From assembly GCA_963070105.1 (NCBI GenBank), contig OY718805.1, positions 1,240,001-1,304,000 of the forward strand: a DNA stretch of 64,000 bases. The letters run 5' to 3'. The stretch is from Litomosoides sigmodontis. Lineage: Eukaryota > Nematoda > Chromadorea > Rhabditida > Onchocercidae. The notes beneath the pieces are model-generated. The model had not been told where the DNA came from. It saw nothing but the letters and a program-made list of their open reading frames with translations, and searched no databases. The translations under genes and the position numbers were made by a program. Below, one piece after another: positions 53,401-64,000 of the stretch (the stretch's first letter is position 1; each line of letters opens with the position of its first letter).

Positions 53401-53432
53401 ATCAATCACAGGGTTTGCTTATTATTGAGTAA
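44476..53432 (+). CDS. XPO4: exportin-4 (upstream, conservative copy)
   Basis: Exons: 44476-44556, 44743-44842, 44996-45137, 45285-45426, 45697-45813, 46293-46379, 46787-46969, 47194-47399, 47521-47686, 47986-48174, 48483-48604, 48818-48927, 49196-49382, 49682-49942, 50225-50426, 50819-50957, 51071-51228, 51506-51671, 51867-51984, 52119-52245, 52375-52479, 52836-52928, 53235-53432. They sum to 3,399 nt, 1,132 residues (human about 1,151), in phase throughout. It is a helical HEAT-repeat importin-beta-like protein. Points of agreement with animal exportin-4 include the N-terminal helix HVAEMEEAANIMM, AEQFFLNIRK, LSNLGISFDFH-type segment (here MSNLGISFDFHV), LVLSWNF, LRPPESWKAIF and SSLWCMGR. 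Exportin-4 carries proteins such as eIF5A and SMAD3 between nucleus and cytoplasm with RanGTP. Exon 22 was placed at 52836 rather than at the later tggcag because the tandem copy preserves the same extra 12 codons (PTF.-CL....WQ). Confidence 0.93.
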
Positions 53433-54620
53433 AAATTAAAAGTAATTTTTTTGATGGAGCTGTTATGACATGTGCGCTATGTGAAAGTTGTGGTGATTTT
53501 GCTGTGTACAAACCTCGTTTCTGTATGGAAAGCTTTGTACTGTTTGCCCTGTTTACTGTTCTTTAATTGTTTATGCCGCTGTGCCAAAATGAAAACAACG
53601 AAATTTTCACTGTATGTCAATATAGTTTAATGTTTTGTTGTTGTTATATTAAATTAATGTTTGGTAAATTTTTGCTCTATTGAAAGGGAGTTAGCACTAC
53701 AAATAGACGATTTTAGAGCTCACAATAAAAAATGAGGAAACGAAGAAAAATTTTCAGCTTAAGCAATCATTTAATTAATTTAATGTTGCTTTGATAATAA
53801 CAGTCCAGAGGTACTATTGACGAGTTCGACGTAATGTTAATGATATTTGTAAAGAGAGAAATTTAGCTGCATGAATTAAATTTTAGTGCACCTTAAGTAT
53901 GCAGGTTTTGAAACACTGCAGAACGTTGCTGTATAAGCTAGTCTTACGTGTGCTGTAAATTTCCGGTAACTAATTTTAACGTACACATGCAACTACACGG
54001 CTCCTAGTAAAGGATTACTGTCATTTAAAAATTATATTTGGAACAATGACGCAGCACTAATAATCAGAAGCATTTCTGTGTTTCAGTCCAACAGATGAAA
54101 AGAGTCATTTGCATGATTTTTCTCTGTTGGTAGGAGCAATGATTTTCTTCAGAAAGTTCACCAAACTCGTTTTTAACTATCGTGGGTTTTTTTGGCTTTT
54201 GTTGAATTTGATTGCTATTGCAACGTGCATTGTGTGTGCTTGTTATTTAAATGTCATCTTCCGTCATTCATGGCAATATTTTAAATTGCACAGTAATTAA
54301 CTTGAGATCGGATCAAACATTATGGAGTAAAGTTGAGCAAAAGTTTTTCTTGATCAACTTTCCCTGCATAAACTTGGGCAGACGTCTTCTCGGATGAAAT
54401 TATAATTGAGTTGAAATCAATCGTATTATCATCAATTATCATGATCTATAATTGAGATGTGTGATAAGCGCCAAATAACAAATTGCTACTTCATTCTGCA
54501 ACAATCAGCTTTCCCGTAAAGTGATCCGATCTATTTGGGAATCAAACTTCTCTACTGCCTTTCACTCGTTTCCTCAAGCAAATGCTTATTGTTGGATTTT
54601 AATATTGTCGGAATTTAAAT
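53433..54620. other. spacer between the two exportin-4 copies, with an orphan exon-like frame
   Basis: About 1.2 kb. A tttcag acceptor ending at 54086 opens a frame to a TAA at 54298-54300. It includes one hydrophobic helix (FFWLLLNLIAIATCIVCACY) and an ATG at 54109. It could be an alternative terminal exon of exportin-4, a small membrane protein, or chance. The rest is AT-rich with nothing identifiable. The promoter of the downstream copy should lie here, unless the two are co-transcribed. Confidence 0.35.
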
Positions 54621-57600
54621 ATGCCAAATACAAAGAGGAAAAAAAAAGCGGCAACTAATAAAACTGATGAAAATCATATTGCGAAGATGGAAAAAATGGC
54701 TGAAATTGCAGTGGTTTGCTCGCTTACATCTTTTATAGATTTTGATATCAATTAATTATTAACTCATAATGGATATAATTTAACTAATTACTTAGTGAAT
54801 CTAACGAAAACGCATTAAATTTCGTTAATTAACATCGTAGGTTTGTTGAAACAATGAAGAGAATTTTATTCTGATAAAAAATGAAGCTTAGAAAAAAGAT
54901 TAAAATTAAATGCAAAAAAATTTTAATATTTATTTGAATAGAATTTTTAGGGGATATCAGGAAATCCAACACCCACGGAAATTGCTGCAATGCTATACTT
55001 TCGCGATTTGAATGAACGACTAACACTAGAACAATGCCGTACAGTCATGGGTTAGTTTATTAAATCGTTCCTAAAATACTTCTCATCAAATCTTCGAAAA
55101 GTTATAGCTTTTGTGTGACAACGAATTGATTAGATTTTGATTAATAATTAGATGAAAAAAAATGGAATTCTTATTTCCCATTTTCTTTCCTCACTTAGAG
55201 TGCGCGAAATGGAGATGTTTAGTTCATTTAATTAGCTATAGAAAATATTTTTTGCTACATACTTATTTTCGAGATTCATTTTAAAATTTAAGTTTCATTC
55301 AAAACTTTTAAAACACACAGACCTTTTTTACTTTTTACATCTCTTCAGATGAAACTTCTAATGAATTTCTTCTCTGTATGATGACTGAAAGTGCTCTTTT
55401 AATGATCCTCAGGAAATGGACAATCCTAGAGCCTTCGATAAAGAAGCAATTCTTTGAATACTTCTTTTCATGTGTTTTGTTGAAGTACAGGTATGACAAT
55501 ACAATCATTTTCCCAGCAAACGGTAACAGAAAAAGAAATGATCGACTTTGATAGAGCTAAATTTGCATATCGTGTGATTTACAACAAACAGGAAAAAAGT
55601 ACCGAATATTTAAATCCCCCAAAAATCTTTTTATATCGTTTTTTCAAATTCTCCAACAGCTTTCGTAGTTCTGATTAGAGGCTAATGAGTGCTTAGGTGT
55701 TTGACGATTGATCCGTTGATTGATTGCACTGCGAGGATCGTTTGCAAAAATGATGACGGATAGTGATAGTTGGATCACGTGTGTAAAAGTATATACGCAT
55801 ATATATATATATATTTATATATATATATATTTTTCAATTTTAATAGAAAAATACCGCCTGTTCGAAGAGAAATGCTGGGTGCGTGCTGTAAATTAATTAA
55901 ACGATCTGTTTTTGACGGTCATGCGTGTACTTTCGATTCGTTGGCAACAAAATTTTACGTGATGCTAACAGACGCAAGCGTGGAAATTGTAATCCTTTCA
56001 TTTTGATTTACATGAAAGAAGTTTTGTTTTTTTTCTGGTTGAGTAGATTGATTAATTAATTATCATCAACGATAGTATGATTCGGTGAATTAAACGATAG
56101 CATATTTGTAAAATGTATGCTTCTATAAAGCGATATTCATCTGATAATGATTTTGCCAAATGGGCGCGGTAATAACTCAAAAAAATATTAGTTAAGCTTA
56201 ACTTTAAAGTCTACGACTGAAAAGGTCCAGTTTTTTTGCAATTTATGGTTGATAAGGAGCTAAAAAGAAGGTGGATTTTTAATTGTTAAAGAAGATTATT
56301 TGATGCTAAATTTTAGCATCAAATAATGTATGAGTTCTTTCTTAAAATTTTGGATGAATTTGACACGTATTGGCGAATAACCGATCTCGGTATCTCATAT
56401 GACTTTCAGTACAAGGCAAAAATTTCCTTTGAGGTATTGGCATTTTGTTTTTTGAAAGCTTTAATGAAATTTAAAATTCTCATAATTATGGCGCTAATGT
56501 TAAATTTAGTATTTTTGTCACAGAAAATGAGCGGAACACTGAAATCATTCTAATACAGCGCTATTGTTGTTCTATAATATTTTGATTTAATATAATTTTC
56601 TTACTTAAGTGGATAGTTTCAGCATTCAAATATCAAATGTACGAATGTTTTGTGCTGAAATGCTTAATTTGCATGAGTACATCAAGTGTTTTGCAGTGAA
56701 TTAAAACGAATTTAGTAAGTGCAATTGAGCACCGACTGATAAATTTAGTAGCAAATGACGGTGATTTAGATGTAGAGACTAAATAAATAATTATAATGAA
56801 TCGAAAATAAAATTTGAATTCATTTTTAGAACGATGGTTTGCTGCAAATATTTTGCAAATGTATACATATTGTTCCTCGACACTGCATCCTTGTTAGCAG
56901 TTTCAAGGAACCAGCTCACGTATGACCTTTTGTTTCCTCTCTTTTTTGATACCGTCAATTGTAGAATTTAATAATTTTTACCAATCATTTAATTACGATT
57001 ACATCATACTTGATGTAAAGGTTTGAAAAAAATTCTTTATTTGAAAGCATTTGGTAAAAAGCTAAAAGATAGCAGTTAAAATTAACGTTTACAAATGAAA
57101 TCACTAATTCATCTTCTGATCAGTTCTAATGACTTGATTGCTTTCTATATTTCTGCTCATTCTTTTCATAAAAAATGTTTCATTTTTCCCTAAAATTTAT
57201 ATTCATTCATCCTCTTTTAATCCCTTTATTTCTAATAATTTCAGTTAAGTATGACAGAATACTTTTTACGAATAACAAATATTATTTTTGCACGAAATTA
57301 TGGAATTCATCATATTCCGAGAAGAAAAGATATGTCCGTGAAAGGACCACCGAAAACGTGGAAATCGATATTCTTCTGGAGCGAATTCTTGCAACTTTTC
57401 TTCAGTGTTTGTTAATTTATTCCATTTCATTTATTCTTTTCGACGGTTAGTTGTTGAATTATCATATGTGACAGGTAATTAATTTATTTTTCGTTCGTAA
57501 TAATTTAAAAACCTTACAACGAAGTATTATTTCCGTCGATCAAAATGAGCGATAATGCTAGCAAAAATTACTATCAGCTATCGACTCTGATAAAAATTTC

Positions 57601-60600
57601 AAGAACTCACTATATCATTGTTAAAAAAGTTTTTCGATAATTTTGAAATCATTTACAACGCTACTTGTAAATAGTCTTACAACTTCATAAGTTAATACGT
57701 AATTCATCTAAAGTACTAATCTATGACAGCGGGATACTGTAATAACTATGTACATATGGTATTATCTCATTACTGTTTCCTTTCTCTAAATGAATTTTAC
57801 AGACAAAAATTGTAGTAGTTTTAAGATTACATGGAACAATTATAAATTTTGTTTTATTTACAGTTACACAGATTCCTTCGCAGAAATGATTCCCTTTCGA
57901 TGCTTACGACAGGTTGCATCACTCAACTGACGTCAATAAGTAGTGTTGTCCTACCGGATGTAGCAGGAAATCTGGAGTCCGAAATGATATCCTTTCCGAG
58001 TATTTATCATGCGGCAGCCTACAACAGATATACATCTGATCTTCTTGCACTTTTCATCTGGACATTTAACACGTTGCTTTCCATTTTTCATTTCTAAGCA
58101 GCTTCTAAGTAAACTATTATTTAGCCGATAAAATAGCATAGAAAATAACTTGCCTTGCATTATCACCTCTATCATTTTCTCTTTCAAATGATCGGAAGGA
58201 CGGAAGTTGCTCGTTTTTAGTTAAGGCATGAGTCAACTGATTAATTCCAATTTGAAAATTTTAAAATGTGAATTTTAGCCGATCAATGATGCCAGACGTA
58301 TATGGTCACTGTTTAATGATTAATAATATCCTGTCAAATCATCCAATTCAGTCACTCGCACTAGCTGAAGCATCGTTCACCACGTTTATATCACTTATTC
58401 CGTTACTCACTGAATCGTTCACGCTAAAGCTATCATACATGGCACGCCTCTTTCGTTTTGCTCTGATAATTTCAGCATTGCAATGAATTATTAATTTTTT
58501 ACTCTTTCACTAATTTTACGTCTATGAGTAGATTATGGAAATGTTAAAATTTCTTTTCAAAACAGTTAGAGTAAGCGTGTAATTGTTGAATATGAAATGC
58601 AAAACATACGTTAATTTAGTGTTAAATTTAGTTGATACTTAAGCGTTATAAATTAAGTTTTTGATTAATTTAGCCAATTAAAGGGTGAAGTTTACTTAAT
58701 TCACTGTAACTAATCAGTAATCAGTTAATTGATTAGCAGATGTGTCTATCGAACAGTTAATCGGTCCAAAGATGACAAGCAGTTAAGCATTAATTTCGTT
58801 TCCCTGCTAATTTGAGCACTGTTGCAGAATGAAAAAAGTGAAAATGAGGATGCGAAGAAGGATGAGGAAGAGGAACGTGGTGAGGTGGTAAAAAAACGTC
58901 AGAGAACCATAAAATGGACATGTTTTAGTGCCATACAGCACCTCTTCAAAGGATGGTTGATCATTTTGCAAAATTCAGCACTGATCGCCGAAATGATGAA
59001 TTATGCGATTGATTTTGGTCAAATAACAATCGTGATAATTTCATCATTTATGCAAATGATATTTTCCGTTCCGTTTGGCGATCGTGAAGAGGTGTGCTTC
59101 TGTCCGCTTCATTTACTAATTCTGAAAATTCCTTAATTTGGGACAACTCTGTGGAATTTCACAACCTTGCTTTTTTTCGTTTTCAATATTTTAATTGGTG
59201 GGGCATTTTTTCACTTACAATATTAATAATTGGTTAAGTATTGAATGCTTATCAATTCTATTGCTGTTATGATTAGATTTCTAATTAATTAATTTTCAGG
59301 TTTCAGTACCTCTACCTGATCGTGAAATTTTCAAAGAAATATTAACGAAAATTGGAACATTTTCATCTTATTTTTTAGACGAAATGTTATCAAAGATGTA
59401 TACGTACGTTTAACAAACATTTTAGCTAATTAATTCCATTAAAGTTCGCAATTATAATTAAAATTTGATTGGCAATCATTGTAGAATACTTACTGAAACA
59501 ATGGAAGAGTTTTTGTCAACGTTAGAAACAGGAATTAGTGTAGAAGATTTAGAAAATTTTCGAGAAAATATGCATTGGGCTTTACTTCTCATTGGTAAAT
59601 TTAACAATTCTTTTTTAATAATAATTTGCAATAAAATTAGATTTGAATTAGGGAAGTTGGGGATAAAATTAATTTCATTTAAAATTAAATTGTAAGCAAA
59701 CATATTGCTGTTTTTTCCTTTGTTTTTTTGAAGGAGATTCACTACATTTCTTTAAATTAATCAGTGAAAATGAGTAATGAATTCCATGACTCTTTTCAGG
59801 TCATATATTGGTCGAGGAAGATGAGGAACGGAATTTGGTATGGCAAAAGAAGCTATTAGTTTATTACGAAGATGTTATAGTGAGAAAGACGTCAACAAAT
59901 ATCGATAAATATCCATCATATATGGAAGCTTGCATTAACACACCTCAACTATTAACCGATCCTCCTGAAATCGACCTTGTGCTAAAGTTAGTACCATAAA
60001 CAGGAAGTTCTTGGAATGTCCTAAACAAGTGAAAAAAAAATCTTATAATTAATGCTAACGTAAGTCATTGATAGATTTGATAGCATGGAACATTTCAAGA
60101 CTATCCAGTTCTTGCATTAATTACTTCAGAAATCATTAATTTAAAATAGTAATTAAGTTCGTCATTTCCTCGAATTGTTCTAAAAGAAGGAAGGACAGAC
60201 GTCATCATACTTTTGCAATGTTGGAAGGAAGGTAATTGCAGAATTGTTGGTACGGTGTTTGCTTGGTGCTCCATCGAGGACACGTTGCTGAAGGATCACG
60301 GTGAAACGGCGATAAATGTTGAATTGTGCAGTACATCGTTGTGGTGCGCAAGACGATTGCTTTCAGCGATTGGATTGCACATTCAAAAATCGACCGAAAA
60401 GAATCGATTAATTGAAGTATCGGAAAATATCACTCAAATATTAGTTGATTTTGCGTTGCAGAAGTCATTCCGCGTATTTGAAGTTATACCAAACGTGAGA
60501 AGGTTAGTAGTGATTCCTCTTCCTCATACAATGATGTAGTTAGTAATGATAGTTACACTAATCATCATTCATTCTTTGTCTATACAAGCAATGCTTGACA

Positions 60601-63600
60601 AATCATTCCCACCTATGCAAATGACACTAGCAAGTTTTCAGTCATCCGACAAGAAACGCTTTGTAACTGAAAATGATTTAATTTAATATAGTGCTGGGAA
60701 TTATTGACAGAAAGACCTCAATTTTCGGTATTCATCAAATTGAGCGTGACATTTTTCATTTTTCATGTTCCTATGCAACATTTTCGAAATTCAATGAATT
60801 TCATTAGCAGTTAATATCTTCATGAATTGCGTTGCGTTATCGTTGGAATTGTTATCATACGTAAATGTAAGAACTGAATGATAGCGATCAGTAGTCATAG
60901 GTAACAAATTACAAGAGAAGAAAAAACGTAGGTGAAAAGCTGATTTAGAAATACAAAAGTCATAGATGGCGTAATGATATAATTTAAACTATCGATAAAT
61001 AATTGAAATTATAGGACATGTAGAGATGCTGTTGACTTACTTGCTACTTTGTCACGTACGTTGTACCGTGAAACATCGAAGAGTATTTTTTTATTTTCAT
61101 ATTTATCAGCGATCAAGACTGATCATGTATTAGTTCGCGCATTACTAATAAAAGCACTGCTGCAAATTGGCAGTATAATTGATGATGAAGTGAAGCAGAA
61201 ATCATTATTTGAAATGGTTAGTTTAAATAGCGATGATGATATTAATAGCAGCAATAAATCAGTAAATCAATCAATCAGTCTGGCATCAATCAATAATCAA
61301 TCAATATAGCTATAAATATATTTAGCAAAGATAATTTGCATAATTTTTTTCTACTTTTTATAGATTTTAGTACCTATAAGGACTAAATTCATAGCAATAT
61401 GTGAGAATTCATTAGAGACAGATGATAAACTTGATGATCTGTTGGATTGCTTTTGCGCTGTAATTCATGGCACTCAGAAATGCTACGCAACATTTTTACT
61501 CGGTTAATTTCAATTATAATTAATTATGATTAAAATTTTTAACCCCAAAAGATTAAAATTTTCAAAGTAGAATTAAGAATGGGATAAGTGAATCTAAAAT
61601 TAGTATAAATTTTGCTATTATGGGCGTCTGAATTGTTACTTATTTGAAAATTTAAGGGTGAAATGACTGTTCGTTTAGCGATTGCATTTTCTCTTTCAGA
61701 ATATCTCAAACCAACTTTAAAACATTCTGTTTTGCTATTATCGCTTTACAAGAACTCAGCAATTATTGTCAATGCTGTACTTCAATTTTTTGAATGCTTA
61801 ACGAAACGAATGGATGTGTTCTGTGATAATCATGAGGATATGGCATTCCTTTATGAGGTAACTTTTACCTCATTCATCTTACCTCTCCTAATGATGGAAT
61901 CTTTCTCGTACGTTTATGAAATGCAATGAATAGCGTTGTGAATAACGCTTTTGTAAGTAAGGTATGCACTTAAACATATTTGAATGTTAAAATTGAAAAT
62001 TTCAAAGGTATTGTTGTCTGTTCTTCAAGTCTACGAAAGAGAGCAAAAAGAACGTTACGCAAATTTGGATGATAGAACGAAGGCATCAGAGCTAATACTT
62101 TTGTTAGAAATTCTTGTAAATACTTTAGATAAAAGAAATCGACCGGTCAATTTGCTAACTGGTTTGCCATTTTCTCTAATTCTCTGTTATTTAAAATTTT
62201 TAATTAAAAAAAACGGTGGTTTTTCTCTGTTAATCGATAGAGCCAACTTAGGTGTTGATAGCTTAGAATTATTCAAACGAAAAATGTTCAGATTAAGGGG
62301 GAAACGAAAAGAAAATGATTGTGGTAGGAGGTTATCGTGTTGCAGTGAAAGAACAAGATGGTTACTGGTACAGTAATAAACTATTATAGTATATTCTTCA
62401 GGTGAGGTAAAATCGGTTGAAGATCGTGCATATATTGCTGCAACATTATGGAATATGATTATATATATAATAGAACCGGAATTTTTCAAAGTACCTTTAT
62501 TACGTAAAAGGTAAATTTTGAGAATTTTTATACAAATTTCTTTTCGATAAATTGAAATTTTTTTAAAATTTCGATTAATTTTTTTACAAATTTCAATTTA
62601 ATGAAAATATCCTGCTGCTAATCGGCTAATACTGGAAATGGTACCATGAAATCATTCGTTTTAATTTTAAAAATGATATTTCTAAGAGCATAAATAAAAT
62701 AAGTGATGAAATAGTAATCTAGTAAATGTTAATTAGCTTATGGTAAATTTCAGCTTTTACCGGTTTCTGAGATGTTCAGCTGAAGCAACACCCGAATGTA
62801 TTACAACACTTTTACCAGAAAATTTCACTATAATTGTGGAATACCTTAAGAAAGGTTTACAACCGGAGTGTGAAAAAGATGATTTATTGTGTAATTTGAA
62901 GGATCGTTTCGAAAAAGAGGTTCTTTCTGCCACTAATATCTTCTCCTTCTAAAATTATCGTTTAATTATGTTGTTTTATAAAATTAAAATGCAATTCATA
63001 TAATATAATACAGTAGAAAGAAAGGAATTTTCATGCTAAAAAGTTGTAAGCGATCCACTAAGAGTGTTAATGTTTTATAGTGGTAAATTCCAAAAGAAAT
63101 TAAGTGTTGGATTTTTGATTGTTTCATGAAATCTAATTTCAGATTTCGATTAATTCAGCAATTGCAATCGCTCATTTGGGTACATATTTTACCAAGCATG
63201 CAAGAAATGATACAGCAATCAGAATTTTTTCCTTCCTTATTGAGGTAAAAATTTTTTTCCTTTTTTTCTCTTTGACCTTTGATTAGAAGTGTTAGTGTCA
63301 AGTTGAATAATTCAAATAAACTATTACCGCACATTGTCAGCAATGTAAGGTCGTAGATAGTTAAAATCATTTTTATCCGATAAATTTTGCTTGATAAAAA
63401 GGAAATCGTACCAATTAACATTTATGTCAAACGACACATTTCTTCATATTTTTTTTTTCACTAAATCAAATAATCATTCTTCATCAGCCAATTAACAAGC
63501 AGAGAATCACTTGTAATGCTAATGAACTGATCGCTTTGCAACTTTTAATATGATACTAACAGTCTTATCAAAATTATTTTAACTTCAACGATGTGCTAAT

Positions 63601-63841
63601 AAAGTTATGGACGAGTCACCTATTATTAATATTGCTATTTACTAATTGCTCACGATTACTTCTCATTCTCAATTATATGTGGTTAGTTATATAAAGAAAA
63701 TTTGAATGATTTACAAACAAATGAATAATTGCAACGAATTTATAGCCTACGTTTACAATATGTCTGAATGCTCTGTGGCAAGATAGCGACCTAAGTTCAG
63801 CTACATCAGAAGCTCTGTACTCATTATTGCGTTGCAACGAG
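54621..63841 (+). CDS. second, diverged exportin-4 in tandem (partial, last exon beyond the window)
   Basis: Exons: 54621-54713, 54951-55050, 55349-55490, 55847-55988, 56317-56433, 56830-56919, 57245-57406, 57864-58072, 58279-58454, 58817-59091, 59300-59403, 59485-59594, 59800-59986, 60242-60502, 61015-61216, 61364-61502, 61700-61857, 62008-62161, 62402-62510, 62754-62919, 63143-63244, 63746-63841. That is 1,098 codons with no stop. Exon count, order and phases equal those of the upstream copy, and exons 2-5, 12, 13-17 and others have the same length. Conserved residues recur (KRSVFDGHAC, DLGISYDF, RENMHWALLL, TSLWCARR, DDLLDCF, NAVLQFFECLTKRMDV). It lacks the LSWNF motif of copy 1 and has a basic start (KRKKK) and an acidic insert opening exon 10. 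The exon 9 donor is uncertain: the site aligned with copy 1's donor is lost. A diverged functional paralogue is likelier than a pseudogene. Confidence 0.87.
55796..55831 (+). repeat. (TA)n microsatellite
   Basis: Almost uninterrupted TA units in the intron just before exon 4 of the downstream exportin-4. A shorter one lies at about 47465-47478 in the upstream copy. Confidence 0.85.
56295..56327 (+). repeat. perfect 16-bp inverted repeat across a splice acceptor
   Basis: The arm 56295-56310 (ATTATTTGATGCTAAA) and the arm 56312-56327 are exact reverse complements with a single base between them. The acceptor AG of exon 5 of the downstream exportin-4 is at 56315-56316, inside the right arm. Confidence 0.95.
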
Positions 63842-64000
63842 GTACATAGTTCGCTTACATTATACGGTAGCATTGAATATCACCTATTAGTTAACTTCTA
63901 ATGAACAGTTGAGATATTTGAATTTAATTCACTATAAACAAAGCTGTATCTTTCCAAAATATTTGTGAGAAATGTTGGCTGTGAATAACATCACTCCGAA
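63842..64000 (+). other. intron 22 of the downstream exportin-4, cut by the window edge
   Basis: A donor gtacat follows exon 22 at 63842. The remaining 159 bases contain no exon. The final exon, 198 nt in the upstream copy, must lie to the right. Confidence 0.7.

Noticed and set aside
54621..63841. Copy 2 of exportin-4 as a decayed pseudogene
   Set aside because: It has no stop or frameshift in 1,098 codons, and all but one junction keep good splice sites and ancestral phases.
1..64000. Transposons, bacterial (Wolbachia-like) insertions, tRNA or rRNA genes, CRISPR arrays
   Set aside because: I looked for long intronless frames, transposase or reverse-transcriptase motifs, tRNA box sequences and regular repeat-spacer arrays and found none that I could support by eye.

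Overview
The window looks like nuclear DNA of an AT-rich nematode. Every recognisable gene is split into many short exons with GT...AG introns of tens to several hundred bases. The proteins are animal ones: a class II non-muscle myosin, LRRC57, KRTCAP2, an UNC-4 homeodomain protein, mitochondrial ATP synthase gamma and exportin-4. The UNC-4 protein has the nematode type of C-terminus. A parasitic clade III (for example filarial) worm would fit, but that is inference. I saw no bacterial operon, CRISPR array, tRNA or rRNA gene, and no transposon with coding capacity.

Layout. 1-6.9 kb: two small, unrecognised, divergently transcribed genes, each predicted to encode a single-pass membrane protein (minus about 1841-2685; plus 3903-5327), plus weaker exon candidates at the left edge. 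6.9-20.9 kb, minus: a complete 38-exon non-muscle myosin II heavy chain, 2,014 residues in my model, in phase at every junction. 22.5-24.0 kb, minus: LRRC57-like leucine-rich-repeat protein. 25.05-26.36 kb, minus: KRTCAP2, an oligosaccharyltransferase accessory subunit. 26.4-30.6 kb: no gene seen. 30.6-34.3 kb, minus: unc-4 homeobox gene, with an intron of about 2 kb inside the homeodomain and its 5' end not found. 34.3-41.3 kb: about 7 kb without a gene, rich in plus-strand polypurine (GA) tracts and microsatellites, probably the unc-4 upstream or regulatory region. 41.3-43.8 kb, plus: ATP synthase gamma, 6 exons. 44.5-53.4 kb, plus: exportin-4, 23 exons, about 1,132 residues. 54.6 kb to the right edge, plus: a second, strongly diverged exportin-4 in direct tandem. 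It shows 22 of 23 exons, and the last lies beyond the window.

The most interesting object is the exportin-4 tandem pair. The two genes share intron positions and phases, and eleven corresponding exons have exactly the same length, yet the proteins differ widely. The downstream copy stays open over 1,098 codons, so it looks like an old, maintained duplicate rather than a fresh pseudogene. Its exon 9/10 junction has lost the obvious splice donor. Other points of note are a perfect 16-bp inverted repeat over one of its splice acceptors, a 19-bp hairpin in an ATP synthase intron, candidate GC-AG introns, and many AAG-type splice acceptors.

The genes do not form a pathway. They are housekeeping genes (ER glycosylation, ATP synthesis, nuclear export, cytoskeleton) beside one neuronal identity gene. 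Exon models were built by hand from splice signals, phase and remembered family conservation, so individual boundaries may be off by a few bases.
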